A DNA stretch of 64,000 bases from Pyrrhoderma lamaoense (GCA_002794735.1 NBAZ01000017.1:310001-374000); one strand, 5' to 3'; positions 1 through 11,787 are shown, counted from the first letter of the stretch. Notes: generated from the sequence alone by a model not told the origin. Translations and numbers: made by a program.

Positions 1-1322
1 AGGCGTCCCACAGACTTCTGAGATCGAGATCGTACTAGTAGCTAAAACAGACATCGTTAATACTTCAGAGGCAACTTGCAGTATTGGAAGAGAAAGAGAA
101 AATAGAGGAGTAGTAAATATGAATGTATTGACTTACTGATGTTCCCTAGGGTGGACGAAGAAGAGGCCAGTGTACCTGTACGTGCTACGGTTGTTGTGAT
201 GTTGGTAGCTACAATATAGTATGCAAAGTAAGATCTCTTTAGTAAACTGAAGGATAAGTGCAGTTGAGTGCACCGATCTTACTATTATTCCCTGGAAATG
301 AAGAAGAAGCCAGTGTGCCTGTAGGCATCGCGAACGTCGTATAGTCTGTAGCTAGTCATAGTTAAGAATTTGAATAGATTTCCAGTAAGAACACCGAGAA
401 GTGACAGTTGAACGCGTACGCTTACTGATATTTTCTGGGACGGAAGAGGAGACCAGTGTACCTGTGTGTGTAATGAACGTCGTGAAGTCCGTAGCTACAT
501 AAAGTGTTCAAATGAAGTATCATGCTCGTATTAAAGTCTCCAAGTTGAGTAATAATATTTATATGCTTACTATCGTTTCCAGAAGTTGCGAAGGCGGTTG
601 TCGTCGGGGACACGAAAGTCGTAAATGTAGCTATGATGGCACCAGTGAGTTCCAAGGGCCTCCCAATGAGTGATATAATTAATTCTAGGAATACAATTCT
701 AAGCGCTTACTTATGTTCCCATCTCCACAGGGGGGTCCAGCTGCTGTCGTTGGGGTCACGAGTGTGGTGTAATCAGTCGCAACAAGGATAATATATGTCA
801 TGAGTACGTGTAGACATTTGTTAGAATCCTTTTGCTGGGAGTATTGGAGGTAGTGGGGTAAATTTGGAAAGGTCTGGACTTACTTATATTACTAGGTGAA
901 GAAGAGGTGGTTGTAGTCGGAGTCACAAAGGTGGTAAATTCAGTGGCTACATTTTTTCGACTACTAATGAACGATGTCTTTAGGGTTGTATGGTATAGAA
1001 TGACTTACTGATATTTCCTGTCCCCGAGGTTGTAGAGCACGACGTTACAGTCGTAGTATTCACACTCGATACAGTGATTGTAGCTGAACAAACATTAAGT
1101 ACTAATGAATCGAGAAGTAAATCGGTGATGAGAAGCTGAAGACTCACTGATACCTCCGATAGACGAAGAGAGAAGCTGGGGAGCCTGGAAACGTAAGAGT
1201 CGATGTTAGAGCATGCGTGCATATGTGGATATCGAAGCTTTGAAAAGTGACATGAGCGCGATACTCACTGCGTTTGCAGCTACAGCACTAACTACCAAAA
1301 TAGTGAGCTTCTTGAAGACCAT
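1..1322 (-). CDS. Secreted Ser/Thr-rich protein encoded by tandem phase-1 mini-exons (3' end outside window)
   Basis: I do not recognise a family. Exon 1 (1322–1269) encodes a signal peptide, MVFKKLTILVVSAVAANA, ending at a GTGAGT donor. Exon 2 is 1184–1148 and leaves phase 1. Eight further exons follow: 1083–1009, 946–884, 779–711, 630–571, 494–426, 351–283, 208–137 and 41 to the window edge. Every complete one is 60–75 bp, a multiple of three, and phase 1 at both ends. Each encodes a variant of a Thr/Ser block of the form TDFTTFVTPTGTLASSS followed by a short P/G-N-I tail. Donors are GTAAGT/GTAAGC or close variants and introns are 62–104 bp. The composition suggests an O-glycosylated cell-wall or surface protein (inference). 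The exon at 779–711 lacks an AG acceptor. The last visible exon contains a Cys, perhaps the start of another domain. Exon structure is seen directly; function is unknown. Confidence 0.75.
137..1083 (-). repeat. Tandem array of duplicated mini-exons with their introns
   Basis: Seven complete units and part of an eighth (1–41) repeat at about 125–170 bp spacing on the minus strand. Each consists of an acceptor TAG/CAG followed by CTAC or CCAC, a T-rich-residue coding block and a GTAAG donor. Units at 494–426, 351–283 and 208–137 are most alike, sharing the ACAGGTACACTGG-type segment. That suggests recent duplication at this end of the array. Confidence 0.8.
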
Positions 1323-2476
1323 GATAGTGATGGTTGAGCTGTATAAAAAGGTTGATCGCTGTCAAACGATTTGATATTATCACTACTAGTAGTCTGAGCA
1401 CGACTGGGGGCCTTATCAAATATTTGAGCTGATGGGTATTTATGAGCGAGTTCTCAAGTTGACTTTATATGAATCTGGAGGTATAGTAATTATATATAGG
1501 TTACAGTCATCTCTCCAAAGTAAGCCACCGAAACGGAATTGTTATGCCTTGTGGGAGGAAATGTTCCCTCGATGAAGACATGGGTGCAACGAGTTCTCAA
1601 TTAAGAAGACAGTTAAGTGCTCGTTTCCACCAGTATAGCAATTATCAAAATTTTGTTTATTAATGTCACTTTCTTTGCTATTCTCTCCAACTGCTTTTAG
1701 GTTGATGTGTATATGTGTTTTTTTACCGCTATATCCCGAAAGAAAGGATCGAATCCCACGATAACCTTCGGCAGATCGCAAGGCAGTGTAAGACTTTATA
1801 TGTGTGTATATGGGTTATGTGTATCTTCATGACCGAGGAACATTGCGAGGTACCGTTAGGTCGCATAATTTTAGTGAAACCTCCTGGGCGCGCCCTATGC
1901 AGTGTAATTTCCGCAGCAGTCAATTATCCAGTAGTAAAGCAGTTTGAGAGTGCATCATCTTCCTAGACTCTTAGGTCTCGGCAGATTCGACTCCTCCACA
2001 TGTTCCCATTTCGAAGGTTAAAGAAAGCAACACACTGAATCTTCTCTGTAATGTTTATCAAGTGTATCAGTTTCGTCTGTCTTTATAATTTGATGCGAGA
2101 AATATAGGTGAGCAGGTAAATAGTTGAGCACCTGTTATTCCCTCTTTTTTTTACTAATTATACTTTTTTACCAGGTCCACTCAAAAAAGGGGCAAGACCC
2201 TATTATTTTTGTTCGCTACGCTGAATAGAGAAGGGATTACTCGGAGCGTGATGCCGTCTTTGACGGAATAGCTTGACAATTACAAATTCACCTTCGTTAG
2301 TTAATACAGCAAATTAGCTTACATACAAATATACTTAATCATGCCCAAAAACATGAAAAAATGAAAATAAACAAAGGGATAAGCGTGAAAAGCGAGTTAT
2401 CGGCATGACTACCTAACTTCATTCAATTTTCCACCAACGGCTTGAGCAATGTCCTTTTTCATACTCTGCATCACTT
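1323..2476. other. Intergenic region
   Basis: This lies upstream of the mini-exon gene and downstream of nse3. Short open frames occur (for example 1715–1966 plus), but they lack intron signals, conserved motifs or low-complexity coding bias. I see no gene here. Confidence 0.5.
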
Positions 2477-3868
2477 TCATAGCATCATCACATCTATCGT
2501 CACTCCGTTCTCTTCCTTCTCTTTCACGATGTTATCGGTCATGAACTCCGCTACGAAATCCGCAACTGCCCTTTCACCAAACTCGGCATGAGCTCGAGAA
2601 CCCCATCGCCATTCATAACTGGCCCCTTCTTCTTCCAAATTCCCACCTCGGCTTCGTTTTCCTGTGTAAACATTGTGGAAAAGTACAGCATTTTTTAATT
2701 AGTATCGAAATTGTATTGTATCAATGTACATAATATTAGGGTCAGAAGTATCTTACCTTGAGTTGGACGAGGAGCACCTGTCCCGACTTTAAGTCTGTCT
2801 AAGTAACCTTGTTTGATAAATGTTGATAGGTACGTTTCGATTGTTGCACACTGTTCTCGAGCATGAGGGGTGAATTCTATGGTAGCATCAAGTGGTATTC
2901 CAAGTGTCTTAAGGTGTGTCTTCAACTCAGCTACAAAGATGAATTATAAACATGATCTTATAGCCAGAAGGAAAGTTAGAGAATATGCTTACGATCACTC
3001 ATTGTATGTCCACTAACCAAAATCAGTGAAAGGATGACCATCAAAATTCCCATTCCACTGAGTTGGTCTGTAGAGTTCCAGTCGATGATGGCCCCATGAG
3101 GCCGAGGTGCATCTTCACCTGCATCACTTTTTTGAATTTTATTCTCTGAGTTCAAGAGCTCTTTGCTAGTCTCAGTCGTTATGTTGATTAAGCAATCTGG
3201 AAGATGGGAACGAAGTATATATGTCTTGGATCCTACGGAGAAGCCTATATGCCGGTGTCAGTAAAGAGTAACCAGAGTCTTCTCAACTTTAGTAGCAGAT
3301 AATATACCTTTTTTCTTCAGTCCAGTGGCATTTTCATTGTCCTCTGGTTCGAAGTCATTTTGTTCTCGGTCACGATCCGCGCGACTCATGAGCTCAACGA
3401 GTTCCATACCGAAAGTTGTCCTTAGTATTTTTTGTGCTAACTCAAAAACGGTAGCAAAAAGGCGAGTGTTATCTCCGAGTACTACATTGTTTCGCTCCTA
3501 AGTTACAGCATCCACCTTTATTCCAGTAGAATTCATACCTCGTTTATTGATCTCCTCCCTTCGCAAAGGAGTACGTCTAGTCTCATTGAAAAGAGCAAGT
3601 CTTACCAACGCGGTTGCTTTACGCGTAATTTCCTATAAAAAAGTTACAGGTATAGTCTATGACTCTAAATCATCTATTGACATACATCCTGTCCTTCATC
3701 ATTTGCGCCATTGTTCCCATCTTCTTCGAATTCTCCTTCTTCATCCTCTTCGCCCTCATTTTCTTCTACACTGCGGACTTGATTCTTTTTTTTCTGATTA
3801 GATCTAGAGTAACGCTGAGAAGGATGAGCCTGAGACTGGTCGCTGGACCTTGCAGTTGAGCGCGCCAT
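2477..3868 (-). CDS. nse3: Nse3, MAGE-domain subunit of the SMC5/6 complex
   Basis: Predicted 353 residues in six exons: 3868–3686, 3632–3539, 3481–3308, 3244–2993, 2930–2757 and 2661–2477. All phases join. The N-terminus (about residues 1–61) is polar and acidic. It is followed by a MAGE winged-helix region with the diagnostic stretch VFELAQKILRTTFGMELVEL. A second conserved part contains ILMVILSLILVSG, then the LKTHLKTLGI region and the winged-helix end YLSTFIKQGYLDRLK. A C-terminal basic/acidic tail follows. In yeasts Nse3 forms with Nse1 and Nse4 the DNA-binding subcomplex that regulates SMC5/6 in the nucleus (known for the family). The start is the first ATG, MARSTARSS, in a divergent arrangement with shp1. 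No frameshift is seen. Fungal genomes normally carry a single MAGE gene, so orthology to Nse3 is likely. Confidence 0.85.
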
Positions 3869-4152
3869 TATTCAAATCTAAAGGGTTAATTTAATAGGGA
3901 ATTGTTCAATTTAATAGTAAACGCGCGCCTCATTTGACGCGTCGAGTTTCAAATTAACGATATGACTAAGCATCCGCTATTGGTGCTTGGCCTCACGCCA
4001 CGTCCTTCAAGGAACGCCGCGTAACTGCCATACAAAGCTATCTTCAAACTAAGTCGCACACCCACTCCTTCCTTACCATCAACACCGCCCGAGACTAAGC
4101 TATAACCCACACGACTTCGTGCGTCGACTCATCTCACTAAAAACTGGAAAAC
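3869..4152. promoter_or_regulatory. Divergent nse3/shp1 promoter with an ACGCGT box
   Basis: Only 284 bp separate the two start codons. ACGCGT lies at 3937–3942, with a related CG-rich stretch just upstream near 3921. ACGCGT is the MluI cell-cycle box bound by MBF in yeasts (known). A role here in G1/S expression of nse3 is inference. Confidence 0.4.
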
Positions 4153-5530
4153 ATGTCTTCAAATCAAGGACCTAGGATTGGTAGAATTGGTCAATGGGGA
4201 GGAAGTAACAACAATGAGAGTAGTCGTTCTTCGAGTGGGCGGCGAATTGCAACCTTGTCTGATCTCGGTGCATCGTCGGCTCCCCCTCCTAGACCTCCCT
4301 TCAGTGGCGGAGATGACTCCGACTCCGATCCAGAAGAAAGCAACGAAGGGCAGGACTGGTTCGCAGGTGGTGAAAGAAGGTGTGTAATTGTGTTAGGCGT
4401 ACATAATTTTGAACATCGGCTTATATCAGTACTTCTTCAAAGCGGATTATCAGTACAGAACCCTGGACGTAGACAAAATGTACCAGGAGGTGATATTGTA
4501 AGAAATCTTCTAGACAGAGCAGCCCGGTGCGTATAGCATATATGCTTCGTAGTTTGCTGCATGTTTCTAACTGTAATGGTATTTAGGCAAGGACAGCCAC
4601 CTGTACGGGAAGAAGATACGTCTAGACCCTTCTCAGGCTCTGGAATACACTTGGAAGTGATGAAGTTGAAAGCCGTGTCGTCCCAGATCCAAATGCGCCC
4701 TCTCCTGGATCAGCAACAGAAAGCATAACTCGCCATATTACATTTTGGAGAAACGGATTCAGCGTCGAAGATGGTCCGCTTATGAGCTATGATGAACCAG
4801 AGAATGCAGAGATATTGCGTGCCATCGAACAAGGGTGTGTGTGGTACCTTTTCTTTGATCATGGATCAAGCAAACACTAAATCACATTGTCTCTAATTGA
4901 AAAGCCAAGCACCCCCAGCTCTTCTGAATGTTCGGTATGGGCAACCCGTTGAACTTCGTGTGGGACGTAGGATAGATGAAGATTATATAGCACCTGAACG
5001 TCCTCGTCGGGCCTTTGAGGGTACTGGCAATCGATTAGGTGCTCCTACACCCCCAATCGCTAGTGCATCTACCGGGGAGAAGGAACCTACACGGTCAGCA
5101 CCATCAGCATCCTCTGCTACTCAAGATGACATACAGAGTGTTCAAACAAAATTTGAAGTCGATCAGACTCAGCCAACAACGAGCATACAGGTCCGTCTCG
5201 CCGATGGCACCAGGTACGACTCTTCAGCTTTCGGTATCTAATATACAATCTCATTGGAGATTATGATCTAGAATGATATGCAGAATGAACTTGTCGCATA
5301 CTGTACAGGATATAATAAATTTTATAAATGCGTAAGAGCCTTTCCCTTCTTTTCACTAAACAACTATTTTTCTGAAATTCTTTTTCATTATAACTAGGTC
5401 ACGACCTGAAAACCGAACGAGATCGTACTCTATCGCAACGGTCCGTCCAAATCGTGTTTTAGAAGATCCGACGCAGACCATAAGAGCCGCCGGGTTGGAA
5501 AATACTGTTATTGTACAACGATGGACGTGA
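4153..5530 (+). CDS. shp1: p47/Shp1-type Cdc48 cofactor (SEP and UBX domains), one-base apparent frameshift
   Basis: Exons 4153–4379, 4443–4526, 4587–4834, 4905–5213, 5272–5331 and 5398–5530 give 353 residues if one missing base is allowed in exon 3. Visible p47 features are TLSDL, then acidic residues and [20 protein letters not shown], the latter joined over the first intron. The SEP domain follows ([16 protein letters not shown] … [14 protein letters not shown]). A C-terminal UBX domain starts at [13 protein letters not shown] and ends [15 protein letters not shown]. Such proteins bridge the AAA ATPase Cdc48/p97 to ubiquitinated or membrane substrates. The usual N-terminal UBA domain is not visible, so the protein resembles the UBXN2A/B branch or starts further upstream. 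The reading frame breaks near 4642–4648, between PFSGSG and TLGSDEV; both sides are well conserved, so a sequence error is likely. Confidence 0.85.
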
Positions 5531-5949
5531 AGATACGGCCGATGCATTTGGTAATGTAGTATTATCGATGACTCAACATGTAGAAGTAGAGCCTGAATGA
5601 AAGAAGGGGCAAATAAAATATTTGTTTTGTATTTACATGCGTAATCCATACGTTCAGTGTACATGTATAATAAAAGTAATTTTCGGGGAGCCGCCCAAAG
5701 TATAGTACTATCAGTAGATTTGGTGATAGTGTTGTCTCGAAATGTGATGTTGACACTCTTCAACTTAACTTATTATTTAATTATATTATGCAAACATGCA
5801 TGCGTACAAGTGTTTTGATTTACATATATCTCCCACATGGGGCATGTATGTGTAGAGTCAAACCGAATAGTAATACGTATGGTAGTAAATCAATAACGTG
5901 AACGATGATTTGTGATAAAGTAGAATGCAAAAATTATTATTGGCACGGA
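5531..5949. other. shp1 3' flank
   Basis: AT-rich sequence between shp1 and the tRNA gene. Overlapping minus-strand open frames are antisense to the last shp1 exon and have no recognisable content. Confidence 0.4.
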
Positions 5950-6021
5950 TACGCCGGAGGGGAGTCGAACCCCTGCCGCTTGCTTGGAAGGCAAGCATGA
6001 TAACCGTTTCACCACCGGCGT
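5950..6021 (-). tRNA. tRNA-Gly (UCC)
   Basis: The minus strand folds as a 72-nt cloverleaf without intron. The acceptor stem is ACGCCGG paired with CCGGCGT, plus discriminator A. The anticodon stem CTTGC/GCAAG encloses loop CTTCCAA, giving anticodon UCC. The T arm GGGGTTCGACTCCCC contains the GTTCGA B-box core. Confidence 0.93.
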
Positions 6022-6864
6022 TATACTAATCTTGACATTAGTAGTGCACATACTCGAATTTCTGTGCCTTGCTTGGTCTTTTGTATTAGAAGTTAGTTTA
6101 GGAAGCGATTAATTTTGTAAACGTCAATACTATAGCTGTTGGCTTTTCTGCATGTAAAATAGATTGGATTGAAATTTGACTTCTTGTTACTTATTCTGAC
6201 ACAAGTGATTATATATGAGAAAAAAGGGAATTATACTGTACTCCTTCTTTTTATTTTAGTTTTAATCTTTGTCCAAGTGATCTGTATCAGTACACTATAC
6301 TCAGAAACACCAAACGTATCAAATAACTGGACTCTTGGAATTAGTTTTTATACACGTTGTACCCTTATAGGCTGACTATGGTAAAGCACTTTGAAAGCAA
6401 AAACTCCGCAAATTGTAGCATCCTTGAATTTGCTAGGATTAACACGACTAAGACTACATTTGACCGTAGAGAGACAAGTCGAATGCTTTTGCAATGAGTA
6501 TTTGGGTTTTGATTTAGAGAAGTCTGGAGACTCGAGTACTGAGTAATGTGTATCAAGTATAGAGCATTGAATATGGATACAACAATTGAACAAGTGTACA
6601 AAAAAGTAAAAGGGAAGATATGTAAGGGAGTAGAAGTGGAGGAGGAAAGTGATACCAAGAAATTTGTATTTCGTAACTTCTATATCAAGAACACAGTAAA
6701 TATATATCCAGTAGAGGAGAAATTGAATCATGTGTTTCGTCAAATAAAAACGTCAAGATATAGAAAAATGATCTTGCTTGGATAGTTGATTCGAGAATGA
6801 ATAGATGGTAAGAAAATGAAGAACATAGTAGGGGGCAAAGGAGGACGGAATTGCTATGTTATCG
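6022..6864. other. Intergenic region with no supported gene
   Basis: AT-rich sequence between the tRNA gene and the 3' end of the acyl-CoA ligase gene. Open frames on both strands (for example 6546–6785) are Lys/Ile-rich and show no domain, intron or codon signal that I can support. Confidence 0.4.
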
Positions 6865-9642
6865 TTATAATTTAGCTTTATGAACTTTTTTGGAAGCTTC
6901 GGCAGCAGGAGCACTCTTCAAACTTAATCTACGAGCCCATTCCTTTCTAACGCGGGTCCGTAGAACGTCTTTCATTATCTTCCCATTTGCATTTCGTTCT
7001 AACATATATGTATATAGAGAGAAATTCCGTAATTTCGTATGTCAGAGGAGTTGCATTTGGATATTAGTCTTTGATTTGGAAAATCGTACCTATCATCTCA
7101 TCTTGAACGAGGACCATTACTGGGACAGCATGAGCCGGTAGACTACAGAAAAAAGGGTATTATTGAGTAGTACATCAGAAAAGAAGTGTAGCCTTACTGT
7201 TGTCGGGCATGTTCAATTACGTCCGCTTCGGTGACTTGACCATTAAAATGCGATTTCGTGGCTACGACAGCAGCGACGAGTTCGCCTAAACGTTTGTCTG
7301 GGACGCTCACTGCTGCTGCGTCTAATATTCGGTCGTCGCTGTAGAGTGCATTTTCTACTTCTGTGGAATGCTTTGTAGGGTTTGGTTGGATTTAGTCAAG
7401 AATCTATAGATGTGGTTGTTTTTTGTCGATGACTTACGATATTCTCTCCGCCTTGATATCATCGTTCTCAGCTCAATATTTTCATTTTTGCATGAAGAAG
7501 GTATAACTTACCTCTGATAATGATATCTTTCACTAAATTAGAAGAGAAGTGAGACTGTCAACTCCGTTTTATGGATATAGAACTGCTGGCTATATACCTC
7601 TATCCCTGATGTATACGAAACCCTCTTCGTCCATAGTTGCAATATCTCCTGATTTGAACCATCCATCTCTAGTGATTGATTTTGCAGTTGCCACTGAGAT
7701 CCAATTGAATTTAAGAAGTTATAAAATTTGTGGGAAGAGACCACCATCATCGCAAGTACGTACCTGGGTCTTTCCAGTAGCCTTTCATAACATTCGGACC
7801 TTTTCTAGATTTTGTACTAAGTTAGGTGATGTTCTGAAGTATAAGTTAGAACTTACATCCAGAGTTCGCCAATTTGGTTCGGACCAAGTATCTTCAGAGT
7901 CGTAGGGTCTACGATGAGTAGATCGTTTACAGGTGCTGCAACCCCCTAAGAAACAAATTAGTTCGTTAATCAAGATTTCAACTTGTAAAAAGGAAGTCTA
8001 CTTACGTGCTAGACGGTCGACTTAAATAATCTTTGGGTATAAAACGAGGATGAGTCAATTAGGTAAGTTTGATGGTACCAAGGACGAACCTTCTCCTGAA
8101 GACAAAACATTATTTAGGATACAATACGAACATTAGCGTAGAGGATTTACCATGTATACTAACAGCTACCGCATTTGTTTCACTTAGGCCATAGCCTTGG
8201 GCACTGATGATATTATATAAAGATTTAAGTCTTAATTTAAAGGAAAAGATGAAACAAAGGGACTTACGATTCTACTTTTGGGAATCGCTTACTAACATCA
8301 TTTGGCATGGTTTCGGCCGAAGGCGCGCCTCCATAAGAAAGTCCTTCTAGAGTGTCAGTCGCAAGTTCTGAATCCAGGAGGTCCATTACCATGGATGGTA
8401 CCCCTCCGGCATTAGTAATGCCTTCTCTGACAATGAGGCGTGCGGCTTCATGTATTTTTGTTAATATCACGAATAATGAACTGTACGAGAGTATGTACCT
8501 TCATTCTTATCCCATTTGCGAATGAGAACAATCTTTGCGCCGAGGGCTGTAGAAGTCATCTATAGATTATTCTTTTCAGAACAGTTGTCTTGTTTGATAA
8601 CTTATAAATTTGAGACGCACTGCAAAGCTCGTAAGTCCAGTAACATGGAACAAAGGAACACTGAGTAAAACAGCTTTCTGGGGATCATTAACGTTTGTTT
8701 CTTCTAATTCTTCGCCGCGTCTAAGTAATGTTCGCATCCTCGCACAGGCCGAGTTCATTAGATTAGTCAAGAAAGCACGTTGACTCGACAAAACCCCCTT
8801 TGGTAGCCCGGTCGTCCCACTCGTAAAAAATATAGTAGCATCATCTTCCGGAGTTGGTTCAGGACACGCATGCCAGGTATCTACAGGCAAACCGGAGACT
8901 TCAAAGCTATTTATAGCGTCTTCGAGTGACGACATGCCCTTCCACTTCCACCGTGTTGGAGCTCCAGTGGGGTTGTGGCCTCGTACAACAAATACTTTTA
9001 GTATACTCGTCTTGAGTTTAAGTTCGGAGAGTAAAGCACCGGAGAGGCGATCCGCTCGTTCCGGATCAACAATGATGACCTTGGGATCTGTGATTGATAT
9101 ACAGTGCTTAAGTGTCGGAGGAGGGGCCCAAGCGTTAATCATAGTTGCGACTCCTCCTAGGAGTTGTATTGCCCAGAATATTATCATGTACTCTGGGAGG
9201 TTGCGCATGATGATAGCAACTGAGAATAATGTTTGATATAGATTGAGCTATATTCACATATTTGTTCATTATTTTCACTCACCACGATCGCCTTTACGAA
9301 CTCCATATTTAGTGTACATCAAACTTGCTAACTTGGAGGCCCGGTCCGCAGCTTGACGGTATGTATACCGTTCGTTTTCATACACAAGGTAGTCTCGGTT
9401 CTGATGTTCTTGTGGGCGGTCCAACCAAAACTTTCTCAAACTCTACAGAAGAGCTAAAGGTGAACTAGTGGTCGGATGCTGGAGAAGTCGTAACTAGAAA
9501 TTATACTGACTGTTGGTAAGTTCTTATAAACCCGCAACACAATACCATCAATGATGGCCTTTTCTATCTCTAAAGGTCTCCCCGGAGCCGTGATAATCTT
9601 ATCACACTCCGAAATAGTTATTTTCGGAGACCATTGGCTCAT
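6865..9642 (-). CDS. AMP-forming acyl-CoA synthetase/ligase with PTS1-like C-terminus
   Basis: Many small exons on the minus strand run from MSQWSPKITISECDK (start 9642) to a C-terminus ending HKAKL. The central exon (about 9225–8620) carries the AMP-binding P-loop motif FFTSGTTGLPKGV. It is followed by GGVPSMVMDLL, LEGLSYGGAP, QGYGLSET and the GELW and DGWFKSGDIA motifs, then VKDIIIRGGENI. Near the C-terminus, ERNANGKIMKDVLRTR holds the catalytic Lys segment of the mobile domain. These are hallmarks of the ANL superfamily that activates fatty or aromatic acids with ATP and joins them to CoA. The final Ala-Lys-Leu fits the peroxisomal PTS1 consensus, so a peroxisomal acid–CoA ligase is likely. 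The exact substrate cannot be told; a 4-coumarate-ligase-like or long-chain acyl-CoA ligase is possible. Confidence 0.85.
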
Positions 9643-10517
9643 ACTATCTACTTGTGAGTCGACTAGACGTCGATTTCGAGGTGCGAACGGTAAGGATGAA
9701 TGGGTGGGGTAAGCAATGTTTTATGTTCTATGAGCCGAAGTTCATGTGTATTCATATGCCCCAGCTCAATGGGAATATTTACGAATTCATTGGTTCGGAG
9801 TCAGAGCTGTACCGTGACCGGATTGTATTTTCGTGTGATATCTTGTCCATTCAACGGGAAATTTTTCTTCTTTGGATGCATGGCCAGTCTAGCATGAGCT
9901 TACCAACACAACGAGGTTGGAGGAATTTCTTTTAGCTGTATGAACATAGGTTTTTGACATCTTGAAACGGAATCCGATTGTCAGTTTCCTTGTCAAGTCT
10001 ATATCCAGCAACTTCGGTTTCTTCTCACTGATCGGGGAAAGGTGGTATCGTGTTTACCTTCCTTTCCTTTTTTGGGATAAATCATGGCAATTAAGAATCA
10101 CAAGCCCTTAATTACAATGATGACTCAGGAACGATGGGTCAGACAAATTCATCCTTTTTTCCCTCTCTAATCAAACTCTTAAACACCGCAAGTTACATCA
10201 AGATATGATTCTCGTCGGAGCTTCGTCATAATGTTCCTATCAAGTATCTAGACTTTACTCCAAACTTCTTTTTATTCACATTAATTGCACTTCTTGATCC
10301 TATCGAAAATTAGAGTTCTCATTATGTTATATCAAGGTACTAGATTAGACCGAACTTTAAACAAGTACACTTAAATTCCCTCAAAAAGTAATGTATACCA
10401 ATTTATACTGAAAATCGAGGAACAGCCTGAGATTTGAAATGGAAGCATCAAGGACCAATCGTAACAGAAATAGAGAAAAATGGAATAGCGGATATCTTCA
10501 TGAATATATAACAGTTG
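9643..10517. other. Intergenic region
   Basis: This holds the upstream region of the acyl-CoA ligase gene and the 3' flank of the DUF7918 gene. Open frames at 9654–9935 overlap each other and are not supported. Confidence 0.4.
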
Positions 10518-11787
10518 TTAGATATTGTCAAACCCAAAATTGACGAGTTCATCGAGCTCTCGCTGTATCTCCGCCTGCCGTTCCTTTTTTTGGAGTCATT
10601 GAGAAATAGCACAGTAGGGTATGAACTCTAGTTTTGAAACATACCCTTAATCTCCGTATATCTTCTAATTCTTTGAGCTCTCTCGCCACTTGCTCTTGCT
10701 GCTCCTGAAAAGCCAAACTTAGAGCTCCTGTGATGTCTAGTGCATGTTTCGAAGTATATATGATTACCTTTAAACGTCGGATAAGATCTTCTCTGCTTTC
10801 ACTATGAAGAGGTATGGGCTCTGGTTCATCGTCATCATCTTGCTCATCAACGTATTTGGGGACATAAGTCGGAATAATTCCTTGAGATAAAAGGATTGCT
10901 GTTTTAAGAACAAAGATAGAGACAAATCGATTGGGGTTCCATTCCAGATAAGACGTATAAATTTCTCACATCGAGGTCTATAAACGTAGTTGAAGGTGAC
11001 AACTGGCCCAGGATGCTCTGGATCATATGGTGCAGAAGTCACCTTTTTTGTTGTAACTCGACGTTGCTCTCCTAAGCTAGTTTCGTATCGTGAAGTGTGA
11101 ACAAGAGTCAAAATATAGGGACATTAGCTACGGACCAAACACCTCGGGCCCCTAAGATTTTACTGCGCTTATGTTGGGGATCATTTGACATTCCAGGGAC
11201 AATGTAAGTTGGATCGCGCGATTCAGTAAAGACGACCTGCAAAACTTCGATTTTTATAGTGCCCACAGACCCTATCCTGTCAGGATCGTATACGGGTTCT
11301 TCCTCTATACAGTATACGCGCTTAACAATCATCAACACTATTTTAGAAGACATTATACATGGTACTGACCTGAGAAGTCAACATCAGAGAAAACAAATGG
11401 TTTCACATTGCTAGCATCGATGCTAACACCATAACAGGCGATTTCCTTCCCCATCTTTCGTTGATCATACCCACGATTAACAAGTTCAACACCATCAACA
11501 TAGATAATCAGTTGAAGTGATGATTCATAATGCTCCGCTTGGAAGAAGATCTCGAACTCCTACAGAGTAGGGTAGGAAAGGAGTCAAAAGATACTCTAGT
11601 AAGTATTCAATAATTATTCTTGTCTATCTGTAACAATAATTTACGAAATGGAGTGTGTCATGCATACCTTGTTGGATTCAGAAGCGATCCAGGACGTAAC
11701 ATTTGAATCTACCACTTGAGTTGCATACTCTTCAAGAACTTCTCCTTCTATCTTTATACCGATAGTACAGTTAGCAAAATGCGGCAT
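10518..11787 (-). CDS. DUF7918-type basidiomycete protein with C-terminal coiled coil
   Basis: Seven exons, 11787–11668, 11559–11370, 11337–11143, 11071–10970, 10898–10768, 10704–10645 and 10583–10518, give 287 residues with consistent phases. The N-terminal half shows the DUF7918 pattern. An opening EYATQVVDSNVTSWIASESNK is followed by EIFFQA and a predicted beta-sandwich core with LIIYVDGVEL. Then come the YDQRKMGKE segment, FVFSDVDFS, and GSVGTIKIEVLQVVF. After a basic linker, YRPRS leads to ILLSQGIIP. The C-terminus is a charged heptad-like helix (EQQEQVARELKELEDIRRLR). The family is widespread in Agaricomycetes and functionally uncharacterised. A second, divergent member lies at 31.6 kb. 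The start MPHFANC is the first ATG in frame. Confidence 0.75.

Noticed and set aside
1715..1966. Open frame of 83 codons upstream of the mini-exon gene
   Set aside because: No recognisable motif, overlaps open frames on the other strand, and sits where the promoter of the minus-strand gene is expected.
6546..6785. Lys-rich open frame beside the tRNA gene
   Set aside because: It is AT-rich and matched by similarly long frames on the opposite strand; no intron, domain or neighbour support.
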